A stretch of DNA of 48,494 nucleotides. It comes from Methanosarcinales archaeon. Its GTDB lineage: Archaea > Halobacteriota > Methanosarcinia > Methanosarcinales > Methanogasteraceae. The stretch lies in NCBI GenBank assembly GCA_004211975.1, contig RXIK01000115.1, positions 1 to 48,494 on the forward strand, given 5' to 3'. Below the pieces are notes generated by a model. The model did not search any database, was not told the DNA's origin, and was given only the letters and a program-made list of their open reading frames with translations. The position numbers and the translations under genes were made by a program. How positions within the stretch are numbered: position 1 is the first letter of the stretch; each line of letters starts with the position of its first letter. Shown in pieces: positions 8,922 to 17,794 of the stretch.

Positions 8922-9089
8922 ATGCAGATGTGCGGATTCAACTATGTTGGGTCTGCTGTGGAAGATGGCTCAGCAACAGAAATTAGATATAAGGATGAGA
9001 ATACTGTTTATATGTTCTGTTTTATTAATCAAACTCCTTTGAAGGTATCTGATCCGGAGCACGACCGGGATTGTGGGATATGCGGATGA
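8922..9089 (+). CDS. Possible small Cys-containing protein (55 aa)
   Basis: MQMCGFNYVGSAVEDGSATEIRYKDENTVYMFCFINQTPLKVSDPEHDRDCGICG*; weak RBS; ORF-only evidence. Confidence 0.2.
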   Translation: MQMCGFNYVGSAVEDGSATEIRYKDENTVYMFCFINQTPLKVSDPEHDRDCGICG

Positions 9090-9146
9090 ACGGGAATTTC
9101 TGGGGGGGTGTTTGCATATCCCATTTTCTCGGGGTTAGCCAAGCAC

Positions 9147-10445
9147 TTACAGCCGGATGATCCGCGACGGGTTCTCAAGACTGAGCATAACAAGAAGATA
9201 ATCCTTAAGATGCCTTGTTATCAGGAAATTGTTTCTGACATGCTCTCGCCCGTTCTCCCCAAGTTTTCGGGCGAGTTCCGGATCCTTCAGGAGATTTGCG
9301 ATCTTGTATGCTGCACCCTCAACTGAGTGCACAAGGTAACCTGTGACGCCGTTGATGACCTGCAAGGGGATTCCGCCGGTTGCTCCGCCGATCACGGGCT
9401 TTCCCTTCCATAGCCCCTCGGAGACCACAAGCCCGAATCCTTCTTTCAGCGATTTCTGCATGATTACGGTGGACGCACGCTGAAACGCGTTGATATCGAT
9501 GTCAGAGAATGGCGGTGATCCGAGTAGCAGGTGGATGTCATCCTCGCCTTCTGCTTTCTTTAAGACTTCCTGGTAGACCTCCATTCCCTCCGGGTCGTCT
9601 GCTGCAACGCCTCCCGCGAGTATTAGCTGACAGTCTATCCGCTTTTTCACCAGTTTGTATGCATCAATAACTCCGGGAAGGTCTTTTAATCGGTCAAACC
9701 GTGATATTTGCGTTATGATCGGTTTATCGGTGACAATCTCGTATTTATCAAGGACTGTATCGATCTCGCCCTGTGTAAGCTCGATGTTCTTGTCGCTCAG
9801 CGGATCAATGGAAGGTGGCACAAGGAACTGCCTGATCCCGAGGTCAGGTCTTGAGAACAGCGGTGTTGAGAAGATCGATGCATCATATTTTGAGACAAAA
9901 TCCCTGAGAAAGTTCCAGACAAGCGGCTCAGGGTTTGAAACGTCGATGTGGCATCTCCATATCCAGTGTCCCTTCTCTTTTGTGCGTATTAGTGCTGCTG
10001 GCTGGGGGTCGTGCATGAATACAAAGTCCCCGTCGTTGTTCATCTCACTGGCATTCACATCACTCCAGTGCATATAGGTCTCAAGCATCCGTTTCTTCGT
10101 GTTTAGATCCTTGATCTGCGCATCGAGATCATCCATCACGCTGACCTGCTCATGTGCCTGAACATCAACCGGACCGCCTACTCTACCGTGAAGCTGGTTG
10201 TGGAAGCTTTTTGTGACTGCAAAGAACTCATCGTCGCCCCGTATCAGGTTCCATTCCGTTTCAATGTCAAGCCCCTTAAACAGCGGGACCAACCTATTCA
10301 GAATCTCTGCCACGCCTCCGCCCGCGTAAGTGGAATTGACGTGCTGAACCTTGCCTGAGATGTTTCCTGCAAGCAGTTCAAGGTCCTCGAGAAGACCTCT
10401 TCCAACAATATCCTCATAATCCCAGACCGATCTCTTTTTGTTCAT
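9147..10445 (-). CDS. treT: Trehalose synthase TreT-like glycosyltransferase (GT4)
   Basis: VQHVNSTYAGGGVAEILNRLVPLFKGLDIETEWNLIRGDDEFF...; KEGFGLVVSEGLWKGKPVIGGATGGIPLQVINGVTGYLV. Confidence 0.85.
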   Translation of the reverse strand: MNKKRSVWDYEDIVGRGLLEDLELLAGNISGKVQHVNSTYAGGGVAEILNRLVPLFKGLDIETEWNLIRGDDEFFAVTKSFHNQLHGRVGGPVDVQAHEQVSVMDDLDAQIKDLNTKKRMLETYMHWSDVNASEMNNDGDFVFMHDPQPAALIRTKEKGHWIWRCHIDVSNPEPLVWNFLRDFVSKYDASIFSTPLFSRPDLGIRQFLVPPSIDPLSDKNIELTQGEIDTVLDKYEIVTDKPIITQISRFDRLKDLPGVIDAYKLVKKRIDCQLILAGGVAADDPEGMEVYQEVLKKAEGEDDIHLLLGSPPFSDIDINAFQRASTVIMQKSLKEGFGLVVSEGLWKGKPVIGGATGGIPLQVINGVTGYLVHSVEGAAYKIANLLKDPELARKLGENGREHVRNNFLITRHLKDYLLVMLSLENPSRIIRL

Positions 10446-11092
10446 AGCTGCTCCCAGAAATGTTTCTCGATGATCTTAACGATCTCGATTCTCATGGCAT
10501 TTATGTTTGCGAAACCATACGGGCAGATCGCATTCAGCTTCTCCATCAGCTCATAGCTGTTATTCTCAGTTACCCATCGTGAAAACGCTTTGTAATGCTC
10601 TCCACCAAGCATTCGGCTTGCAATAAAATAATAGAAGATTGAGTCAAGGTCAATAACTTTCAGGACCTCCAGCGCCTCACCGATATTTGATGCAAAATGC
10701 CTTGTTGGGAAGATGACGCTGATACTCTTGATGAAATGGAATTCCTGCCCGACTCCAGCCATGCCGCTCACGTCATTCATGTTAACATAGTCCTCGAGGA
10801 TATTCACAATCCTTGCCCTGAGCGCGTCCAGATCATGGATCTCGCGCAGGTCAGGGTCTGCAAGTCGCTCGGCAAGAGCAGGCTCGTGCAGCACGTCAGC
10901 GATCCAGTATGCAAAGTCGTTTGGATACTCCATCGGGAGAAAATGGTAATCCAGCAGCGCATGGTATATGTGGTGGAAGATCGAACTTTCATCCACGGTT
11001 TTCATGGCTGAAATCAACTCGGAAATATCTCGTGCGCTCTTTCCAGTAAGTTCGGATTGGTATCTTGCCTTATAGAATGTGAAATCTGACAT
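10442..11092 (-). CDS. DUF5752-like helical protein linked to trehalose genes
   Basis: 216 aa, FYKARYQSELTGKSARDISELISAMKTVDESSIFHHIYHALLDYHFLPMEYPNDFAYW; overlaps treT by 4 nt. Family assignment from memory. Confidence 0.6.
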   Translation of the reverse strand: MSDFTFYKARYQSELTGKSARDISELISAMKTVDESSIFHHIYHALLDYHFLPMEYPNDFAYWIADVLHEPALAERLADPDLREIHDLDALRARIVNILEDYVNMNDVSGMAGVGQEFHFIKSISVIFPTRHFASNIGEALEVLKVIDLDSIFYYFIASRMLGGEHYKAFSRWVTENNSYELMEKLNAICPYGFANINAMRIEIVKIIEKHFWEQL

Positions 11093-11100
11093 TTTGCCCC

Positions 11101-12456
11101 CTAATGTGTGAAGTCGGTCATAACATCATCGAATACATCTGTTATTAATTTTACACCTTCTTCTATATAACATTGTCTTGCAGTCTCATGTCCTCGCTCG
11201 CCCAGCTCTTCTGAATCAGCCGGGTTTTTAAGGATCGTGTTAATCTTCTCTGCAAGTTCTTCGTGGTTTCCCGACTCGAATCGGTACCCGTTCACGCCAT
11301 CCATCACCAGTTCGGAGACGCCCGCCCCGTCGCTCACGACCACCGGTTTCCGGTACATCCATGCCTCCAACACAACCAGACCAAATCCTTCTTTGCGGGA
11401 CGGGAAGACCAGCGCATCACAACGCTTGTACGCCGCTTTCACGATGTTATTCGGGATATATCCGGTGAATATAACTCGGTCTGCCACTCCAAAGTCTCTC
11501 GCAAGCTTTTTTAAGTATGTACCCCACATCGTCGCCTTTGGATGTGCCAAACCGCCTCGATCGCTACTTGTGAAGCTACCATTTCCTATAAGTATCAACT
11601 TTGCATCAGCAATCTGTGAGAGTGCTTTGATCGCAACATCCTGACCTTTTATTTGATCCATCCGGGCTACAATCACGAGGAGCTTGTCATCATCTGTTAT
11701 CCCAAAACGGTCGCAAAACTCGTCAAACTCCCTGTCTGATGGCTCGGTCCACTCGTACTGGTTGATATAGGGGTATGCCTGATATGCTCTGCCATTGTAT
11801 CCTGCTCGTATCAAACCCTCAAGATCGCGCCTGCAACTGACGATGACCCCGTCAAACGACTCGATGCACCGGACAATGAACCGCCTGACATAGCTTGATG
11901 TGTTGTCCAGATCAAACGGGATGTGCCACCTGAAAACCGTTGGTGCAGCAAGCCCGAGCATGCCCCCGACAAGCAACTGCTGAAAATCATGGATATAGAA
12001 AATATCGATCGGTGACAGCTCAAACATCTTCTCCGCACAAAGCCAGTTATACCTTGCGTATGCAGAGAACTCAACCACACCAATCGGTTTTCGGTCGATA
12101 TTGTGAATATCCGCCCATATTCGCTCCTTAAATCGGGAATATGGCGCGACATACTTCTGCTCAAGCACGATGTTATGGATGAGTATATCATCAACAAGCA
12201 CGCGCTCAGGTCCCATCATGTTAAGTGATATCCAGTGCACACTCTCCACCAGATTCTTCTCAATCAACATCCTTTGCAGCGGGTAAACCATCTTCGGAAC
12301 CCCGCCCGGGGTAAACTCGTAATCTTCCCCCTCTTCAAGGCACGTAAACGGCACCGGATCAGGAAGCGAACCATATTTATCAAGTAACTCGCTGTACTGG
12401 AGTTTAAGCCTGATCAGCGGCGTTTGCGTAGCCAAACATACTTTTGGTTGGGTCAT
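11101..12456 (-). CDS. GT4 glycosyltransferase, second TreT-like paralog
   Basis: FVSSR-type donor site ...DALVFPSRKEGFGLVVLEAWMYRKPVVVSDGAGVSELVMDGVNGYRF; internal Met (MTQPKVCLAT) preferred over 12492 to leave room for the promoter. Confidence 0.8.
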   Translation of the reverse strand: MTQPKVCLATQTPLIRLKLQYSELLDKYGSLPDPVPFTCLEEGEDYEFTPGGVPKMVYPLQRMLIEKNLVESVHWISLNMMGPERVLVDDILIHNIVLEQKYVAPYSRFKERIWADIHNIDRKPIGVVEFSAYARYNWLCAEKMFELSPIDIFYIHDFQQLLVGGMLGLAAPTVFRWHIPFDLDNTSSYVRRFIVRCIESFDGVIVSCRRDLEGLIRAGYNGRAYQAYPYINQYEWTEPSDREFDEFCDRFGITDDDKLLVIVARMDQIKGQDVAIKALSQIADAKLILIGNGSFTSSDRGGLAHPKATMWGTYLKKLARDFGVADRVIFTGYIPNNIVKAAYKRCDALVFPSRKEGFGLVVLEAWMYRKPVVVSDGAGVSELVMDGVNGYRFESGNHEELAEKINTILKNPADSEELGERGHETARQCYIEEGVKLITDVFDDVMTDFTH

Positions 12457-12648
12457 GCTTTTCTCGTGAAAGTGTACATGCGCGATATACACACGTCACG
12501 TATCACATATAATACCTGCCCATGCATGCATTACATACGTGACTCTCACACAAAACACCGCGAAGATCGATAAGGCATGGGAAGATCGATAGAGTAATAA
12601 ACGACTAAAATGATATAGGATGTACGGTAGTACAGAGGGAGTCAACTC

Positions 12649-13695
12649 ATGAAAATTGCAATAGTAGCGCCACCATGGATCAAGATTCCTCCAGCGCGTT
12701 ATGGGGGTATAGAGGCGGTTATAGCTCTGCTCGCAGATGGACTCGCCAAAAGAGGGCATGACGTGACACTGTTCACAGTCCTTGAGTCTGTGTCAGATGC
12801 TCATGTCCGCCACTTCTTTGAACACGAACAGTGCAGCCTCCTGGCAGGACAGACATCAATATTTCTGAATGCCGCGATCACGCACTCGCTTGGATCATAT
12901 ATTGAGATCGCAGATCAGGGCAACTTTGATATAATACATGACAACACCTGGAAAGAGGGTCTGGCAAGTGCATTCTTCATAGACCTCCCGGTTGTGCACA
13001 CACTCCACAGCCCGCTTGACGAGTCAAATAAACATTTTTACGAGCTGTTTGTTGGCAGAAAAGATATTCATTTCACAACGATCAGCGACTTCCAGCAGAC
13101 CGTCCTGCCAGGTCTTAACTATGCCGGAACCGTCTATAACTCGATCGAAATAGAGAGTTACCCATATTCTGAGGAGAAAGAGGACTACCTGTTGTACTTA
13201 AGCAGATTCAACCATGAGAAAGCACCACACATCGCATGCGAGGCTGCGAAACGTCTTGGAATGCGACTGATTCTGGCAGGTAAGGTATCAGAGCCTGACG
13301 AACACGAATACTTTGATACAATGATAAAGCCGTATCTGAACGATAAGATCAAGTACGCCGGCGAAGTCAGCGATAAGGAAAAAAAGAGTTTGTTTGCGGG
13401 TGCAACTGCTTTTGTCTACCCGCTCCAGTGGGAAGAGCCGTTCGGGATTGTTATGATCGAGGCAATGGCATGCGGCACACCCGTCGTAACCTATAAACGT
13501 GGCGCTGCACCTGAACTGGTTGAAAACGGAGTGAACGGCTATCTAGCAGATGATTTTGAGGATCTTCTTGATTGTATCGGGAAAGTGCAGGATATCAAGT
13601 CTAAACAATGCCGGGAATACGTGGAGAAACATTTCAGCGTGGATGCAATGGTTAATGGCTATGAGCAAGTCTACAGGCAGATTCTAAAAGGTTAA
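12649..13695 (+). CDS. GT4 glycosyltransferase
   Basis: MKIAIVAPPWIKIPPARYGGIEAVIALLADGLAKRGHDVTLFT...WEEPFGIVMIEAMACGTPVVTYKRGAAPELVENGVNGYL; divergent from 11101 gene. Confidence 0.9.
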   Translation: MKIAIVAPPWIKIPPARYGGIEAVIALLADGLAKRGHDVTLFTVLESVSDAHVRHFFEHEQCSLLAGQTSIFLNAAITHSLGSYIEIADQGNFDIIHDNTWKEGLASAFFIDLPVVHTLHSPLDESNKHFYELFVGRKDIHFTTISDFQQTVLPGLNYAGTVYNSIEIESYPYSEEKEDYLLYLSRFNHEKAPHIACEAAKRLGMRLILAGKVSEPDEHEYFDTMIKPYLNDKIKYAGEVSDKEKKSLFAGATAFVYPLQWEEPFGIVMIEAMACGTPVVTYKRGAAPELVENGVNGYLADDFEDLLDCIGKVQDIKSKQCREYVEKHFSVDAMVNGYEQVYRQILKG

Positions 13696-13708
13696 GGAGA
13701 GGTGAACA

Positions 13709-16063
13709 ATGGTATCAGACGATGAATGGCTAATTCAGGAACGTGGTTTTAATCCTGACCGACAAGCCAAATATGAATCTGTTTTTTCGTTTGGAAACGG
13801 TTATATGGGTAGCCGCGCTGTCCTTGAAGAGCTGCCCGCCGGCAGCAGTCAGGGAACATACGTCGCAGGGATCTTTGATAAATCAGAGGCTGAAACAGTT
13901 GAGATCGTGAATCTACCGGATCCCGTGGGTCTTCGGCTATATGCAGACGGAGAACCGATCGCAATAGATCAGATGGACGTGACCGGGTACGATCGCACCC
14001 TCGACATAAGATGCGGAACGCTTGCCCGCAGAACCAGCTATCAATCAAAGAAGGGCGGGCTATATGAGTATGAGTATTGGTCGCTTCGTGCATTCAGTGC
14101 GGCTGATGAGCACATCATGCTGATGCGAGTTTATTTCATCGCTGTGGACTCAGACGTTGATATCCTCGTGGAAAACAGCATTGATGGATCAACGCTGAAC
14201 ATAAGGAAGGAAATGGGCACCAGGATTGCGCACTACAGCGTTGTGGAAGCTGACCATGCAGACGATGTCGGTTGTCTGGTTGCAAAATTAAATGATTCCG
14301 GACGCAGTGTTGCTTATGCGGCAAATCTCTCGATAGGGACTGGCAGCAATGATAACGAGGTGGTTGACGGCGTTGTTCGCACATCTGAGTTTGCCGACGG
14401 AAAACTAACCGAAAGCGTGCGATTTAAAGCCCGCAAAGGAACGCTCTACACCTTCAAAAAGATCGTCTCAATATATACCTCACGCGACGTTCCGCCGGGA
14501 GATACCCGCAATATCCGTGATGTGGCGGTTGATGCCCTGAAACAGAGTCTGAAAACAGGCTTTGACAGAATGCTTACAGCACACACAGATGCCCGGGATA
14601 AAATGTGGTCTATGTCAGATATTGTGATTGACGGCGATCCCGATGCAACAAAAGCATTACGGTTCAACCTGCATCATCTGATGATGGCAGGCAGCAGATC
14701 CGATGATCAGGTCAGCATAGCACCCAAAGCACTGACCAGTAGCTGGTACAACGGGCATTTCTTCTGGGACACCGAGCTTTTCGTGCTCCCCTTCTTTACA
14801 TTCACCTATCCTGCTATTGCAAGAAATCTGCTGATGTACCGGTATCACCGGCTGGATGAAGCCCGGAAAAATGCAAGAAAACAGAATCTATCCGGCGCAC
14901 TCTTTCCATGGGAGTCAGCAGAGACTGGAGAAGAGGTCACTCCAAAAACATGGGTGAATCCGGAAGGAACAATCATCGACGTGCATACAATGGAGCGTGA
15001 GCACCATATCACAGGCGACGTCGCGTATGCCGTGTACCAGTACTACAGGGCAACGGCTGATACCGAGTTCCTGCTGGATTATGGAGCTGAGATCATCCTC
15101 GAAACCGCTCGGTTCTGGGCGGGCAGGGTAACATATAACAATACTTCCGGAAAATACGATATAAAAGACGTGATCGGTCCAAACGAGTATCAGGAGTGCG
15201 TTGATAACAATGCATACACCAATTACCTTGCCAGATGGAATCTGCGGTGTGGCATCATGCTGTACACCGAAATTCTCAAGAGGTATCCTGACAAACGAAC
15301 AATCCTCTGCGAAAAAATTGGTCTGAAGCAGTTGGAGATCGATGAATGGCGGAAGATCGCAGACAACATCGAATTTACAGTTCTCGATAACGGGATGATC
15401 GAGGAGTTCTCAGGATACTTTGAAAAGCTTAATGTGACGATTGAGAAGTGGAACGAACGCGGAATGCCAATATTTCCGGATGCAGTGCCGCTTGAGCGCG
15501 CGCACGAGTCGCAACTGGTGAAACAGGCAGATGTAGTACTGTTGCTGCACCTATTTAACGAAGACTTCACGCATAACGTGAAAACAGTGAACCTGGACTA
15601 TTATGACCACAGGACTACTCATGAGTCCTCGCTCAGCCCAAGCATATACACGATCCTGTGCACGGAAGCCGGAGAGGTGGATCGGGCATATAAATACCTC
15701 AAACACTCATTATACGGTGATCTTTCTGACAACTATGGCAATGTGAAGCACGGCATTCATGCAGCCTCGCTCGGAGGCGTCTGGCAGGCAGTGGTCTTCG
15801 GGTTTGCCGGCGTACGTATGAAAAGTGGCAATGGTAAAACCAGCGAAATACTCGCTGTGAACCCGAGATTACCGGAAAACTGGACGCATCTTCAGTTTAA
15901 CCTGTGCTGGCAGGGGTTCAAGCTCGAACTTGACATATCAGCAGGCAACGTGGGCATATTCTTTGAATCAGCAGGTGATGGCGTCACGGTTCCCGTTGAC
16001 ATAGAGGGCGTGTCGTACGAGATCCCCGGAAACAAGAGGACGGTGATAACGTATGGCGATTGA
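13709..16063 (+). CDS. GH65 family glycoside phosphorylase (trehalose/kojibiose phosphorylase-like)
   Basis: ESVFSFGNGYMGSRAVLEE...GHFFWDTELFVLPFFTFTYPAIARNLLMYRYHRLDEARKNA...GAEIILETARFWAGR...VIGPNEYQECVDNNAYTNYLARWNL. Confidence 0.92.
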   Translation: MVSDDEWLIQERGFNPDRQAKYESVFSFGNGYMGSRAVLEELPAGSSQGTYVAGIFDKSEAETVEIVNLPDPVGLRLYADGEPIAIDQMDVTGYDRTLDIRCGTLARRTSYQSKKGGLYEYEYWSLRAFSAADEHIMLMRVYFIAVDSDVDILVENSIDGSTLNIRKEMGTRIAHYSVVEADHADDVGCLVAKLNDSGRSVAYAANLSIGTGSNDNEVVDGVVRTSEFADGKLTESVRFKARKGTLYTFKKIVSIYTSRDVPPGDTRNIRDVAVDALKQSLKTGFDRMLTAHTDARDKMWSMSDIVIDGDPDATKALRFNLHHLMMAGSRSDDQVSIAPKALTSSWYNGHFFWDTELFVLPFFTFTYPAIARNLLMYRYHRLDEARKNARKQNLSGALFPWESAETGEEVTPKTWVNPEGTIIDVHTMEREHHITGDVAYAVYQYYRATADTEFLLDYGAEIILETARFWAGRVTYNNTSGKYDIKDVIGPNEYQECVDNNAYTNYLARWNLRCGIMLYTEILKRYPDKRTILCEKIGLKQLEIDEWRKIADNIEFTVLDNGMIEEFSGYFEKLNVTIEKWNERGMPIFPDAVPLERAHESQLVKQADVVLLLHLFNEDFTHNVKTVNLDYYDHRTTHESSLSPSIYTILCTEAGEVDRAYKYLKHSLYGDLSDNYGNVKHGIHAASLGGVWQAVVFGFAGVRMKSGNGKTSEILAVNPRLPENWTHLQFNLCWQGFKLELDISAGNVGIFFESAGDGVTVPVDIEGVSYEIPGNKRTVITYGD

Positions 16064-16826
16064 TTTTGAAAGCGAGGTTGGTTTTATCTGGGATGTTGAT
16101 GGAGTCATCGTCGACAGCCCCCATGAAATGGCATGGCGGCTCACCGTGGAGATGGCGCCGTGGAGTGTTGATGTGGGTAGGCTTGATTCAGGATTCTACC
16201 ATGATCATGTCTCCGGGCGACCCAGATATGAGGGCGGAAACGAGATTCTTGATCGTTTAGGGGTGTATGAGCGGCTCGGCGCAGAAACAGACGATGCGAA
16301 AGAGGAGATGCTTGAACAATACTGCACCCGCAAGAACAAACTGTTCACAGAACTGGTTGGCAAGGGCAAATTCAAGGTCTTTGAGACATCGGTTGCGATG
16401 ATCATTGAAGCGCATACCCGGGGGGTGTACCAGGCGATGGCATCAGCCTCAAAGAATGCAAAAAACCTGATCACCATGATAACCGGCGAACACATATCCG
16501 GAATACCTGATACGCTTTACTCACTCTTTGAAGTGGACGCATCAGGACTATCTGGAAAAAGCAAGCCAGAACTATTTGCGTTTGCGGCAAACAAGATGCA
16601 GGAGTTATCCGGTGGCAGGATCAAGCATTACATCGTGTTTGAGGATGCGCCGTCCGGGATAGAGGCTGGTAAAGAGAACGATATGTTTTGCGTTGGGATA
16701 CGGAGGATCGGGGATCGATCCACCCTCACCAGAGCTGGTGCGGATATCGTGGTCGATGATCTTGGTGAACTGAGTTATGATGCGCTGAGATCACAGTTTA
16801 TAGGGGCGAGACATCAGGCAGTATGA
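16053..16826 (+). CDS. HAD hydrolase, beta-phosphoglucomutase-like
   Basis: GFIWDVDGVIVDSPHEMAWR (DxD motif); KSKPELF; FEDAPSGIEAGKENDMFCVGIRR; overlaps the GH65 gene end. Confidence 0.85.
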   Translation: MAIDFESEVGFIWDVDGVIVDSPHEMAWRLTVEMAPWSVDVGRLDSGFYHDHVSGRPRYEGGNEILDRLGVYERLGAETDDAKEEMLEQYCTRKNKLFTELVGKGKFKVFETSVAMIIEAHTRGVYQAMASASKNAKNLITMITGEHISGIPDTLYSLFEVDASGLSGKSKPELFAFAANKMQELSGGRIKHYIVFEDAPSGIEAGKENDMFCVGIRRIGDRSTLTRAGADIVVDDLGELSYDALRSQFIGARHQAV

Positions 16827-17128
16827 GCGTCTCTGATCGTCCTGCATATCCCAAATATCCCATGAGCTGGTTAATCACTTAGTTACCCGAGGGCACCCAT
16901 ATAGCGCGACCACGCGTATGTTGTCTGGCAGATTCGCCCGCATGGGCGGGTGGGATGTATGGCGCACCCCCATTTTTCGCATGAACAAAACATATCTCCA
17001 ATCTTTTCCGGTCCAGATAGGCATCACCGCCACCCGTCACCACCACCGAAACAAACGATACCTTGAAGCATAAGATACTTCAATACTGCACTACAAGGCA
17101 ATTGCAAAGACATGGAGTATGTAACCTG

Positions 17129-17407
17129 ATGAATCTGAAGATCCTGAATAAAACAGACACCGAACTGGAGATGGAGCTTGCAGGCGAAACGCACACCCTG
17201 TTGAACCTGCTAAAATCCACCCTTTTAGAAGATGATGCGGTTGAGATTGCGAGCTATGATATCAGGTATCTTGGCATCAGCGAACCGGTCATGTATGTGC
17301 GCACAAGCGGCGTAGATCCAATACAGGCGGTACGCAGCGCACTTGCTAAAGTGACTGCGATGTGTGATGAATTCAAGGCAGTGTTCCTTGAGCAAGCAAA
17401 CATCTGA
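17129..17407 (+). CDS. rpoL: DNA-directed RNA polymerase subunit L
   Basis: MNLKILNKTDTELEMELAGETHTLLNLLKSTLLEDDAVEIASYDIRYLGISEPVMYVRTSG.DPIQAVRSAL: RpoL signature. Confidence 0.93.
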   Translation: MNLKILNKTDTELEMELAGETHTLLNLLKSTLLEDDAVEIASYDIRYLGISEPVMYVRTSGVDPIQAVRSALAKVTAMCDEFKAVFLEQANI

Positions 17408-17449
17408 AACGAAGCATTTATCATGGTACATGCACCAGTGAGGAAATCG

Positions 17450-17794
17450 ATGAGTGAAAGCGAAATCCTTGAACGGATCAAACAAGCAGAATCCGATGCA
17501 AAAGCAATGCTTGCGCAGGCACACGAGGACACACGGAAGATAATCGCCGATGCCAGAGCAGAGGCGCGTGGAATCTCAAACAGTGCCGAAGAGCGCGCAA
17601 GAGATCATGCTGATCACCTGATGGATACTGAAAAAAATAGGATAGCTGAAGAGCGAAAAACAATCCTCCAAAAGGGGGAGGCTGATGCAAAAGCACTGAA
17701 GGATGTTGCATCAGGCAGGATCGACACAGCGGTTGATTTTTTACTTGCAGAATTTGAGAGGACGGTTCATGCTGAAGCCAAAGCAGATGAGTAG
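17450..17794 (+). CDS. ahaH: A-type ATP synthase subunit H
   Basis: Alpha-helical MSESEILERIKQAESDAKAMLAQAHEDTRKIIADARAEARG directly upstream of subunit I. Confidence 0.85.
   Translation: MSESEILERIKQAESDAKAMLAQAHEDTRKIIADARAEARGISNSAEERARDHADHLMDTEKNRIAEERKTILQKGEADAKALKDVASGRIDTAVDFLLAEFERTVHAEAKADE

Noticed and set aside
16935-16948. CGCCCGCATGGGCG hairpin before rpoL as a terminator or riboswitch
   Set aside because: Stem is short with no adjacent T-run, and nothing matches a known riboswitch; insufficient support.
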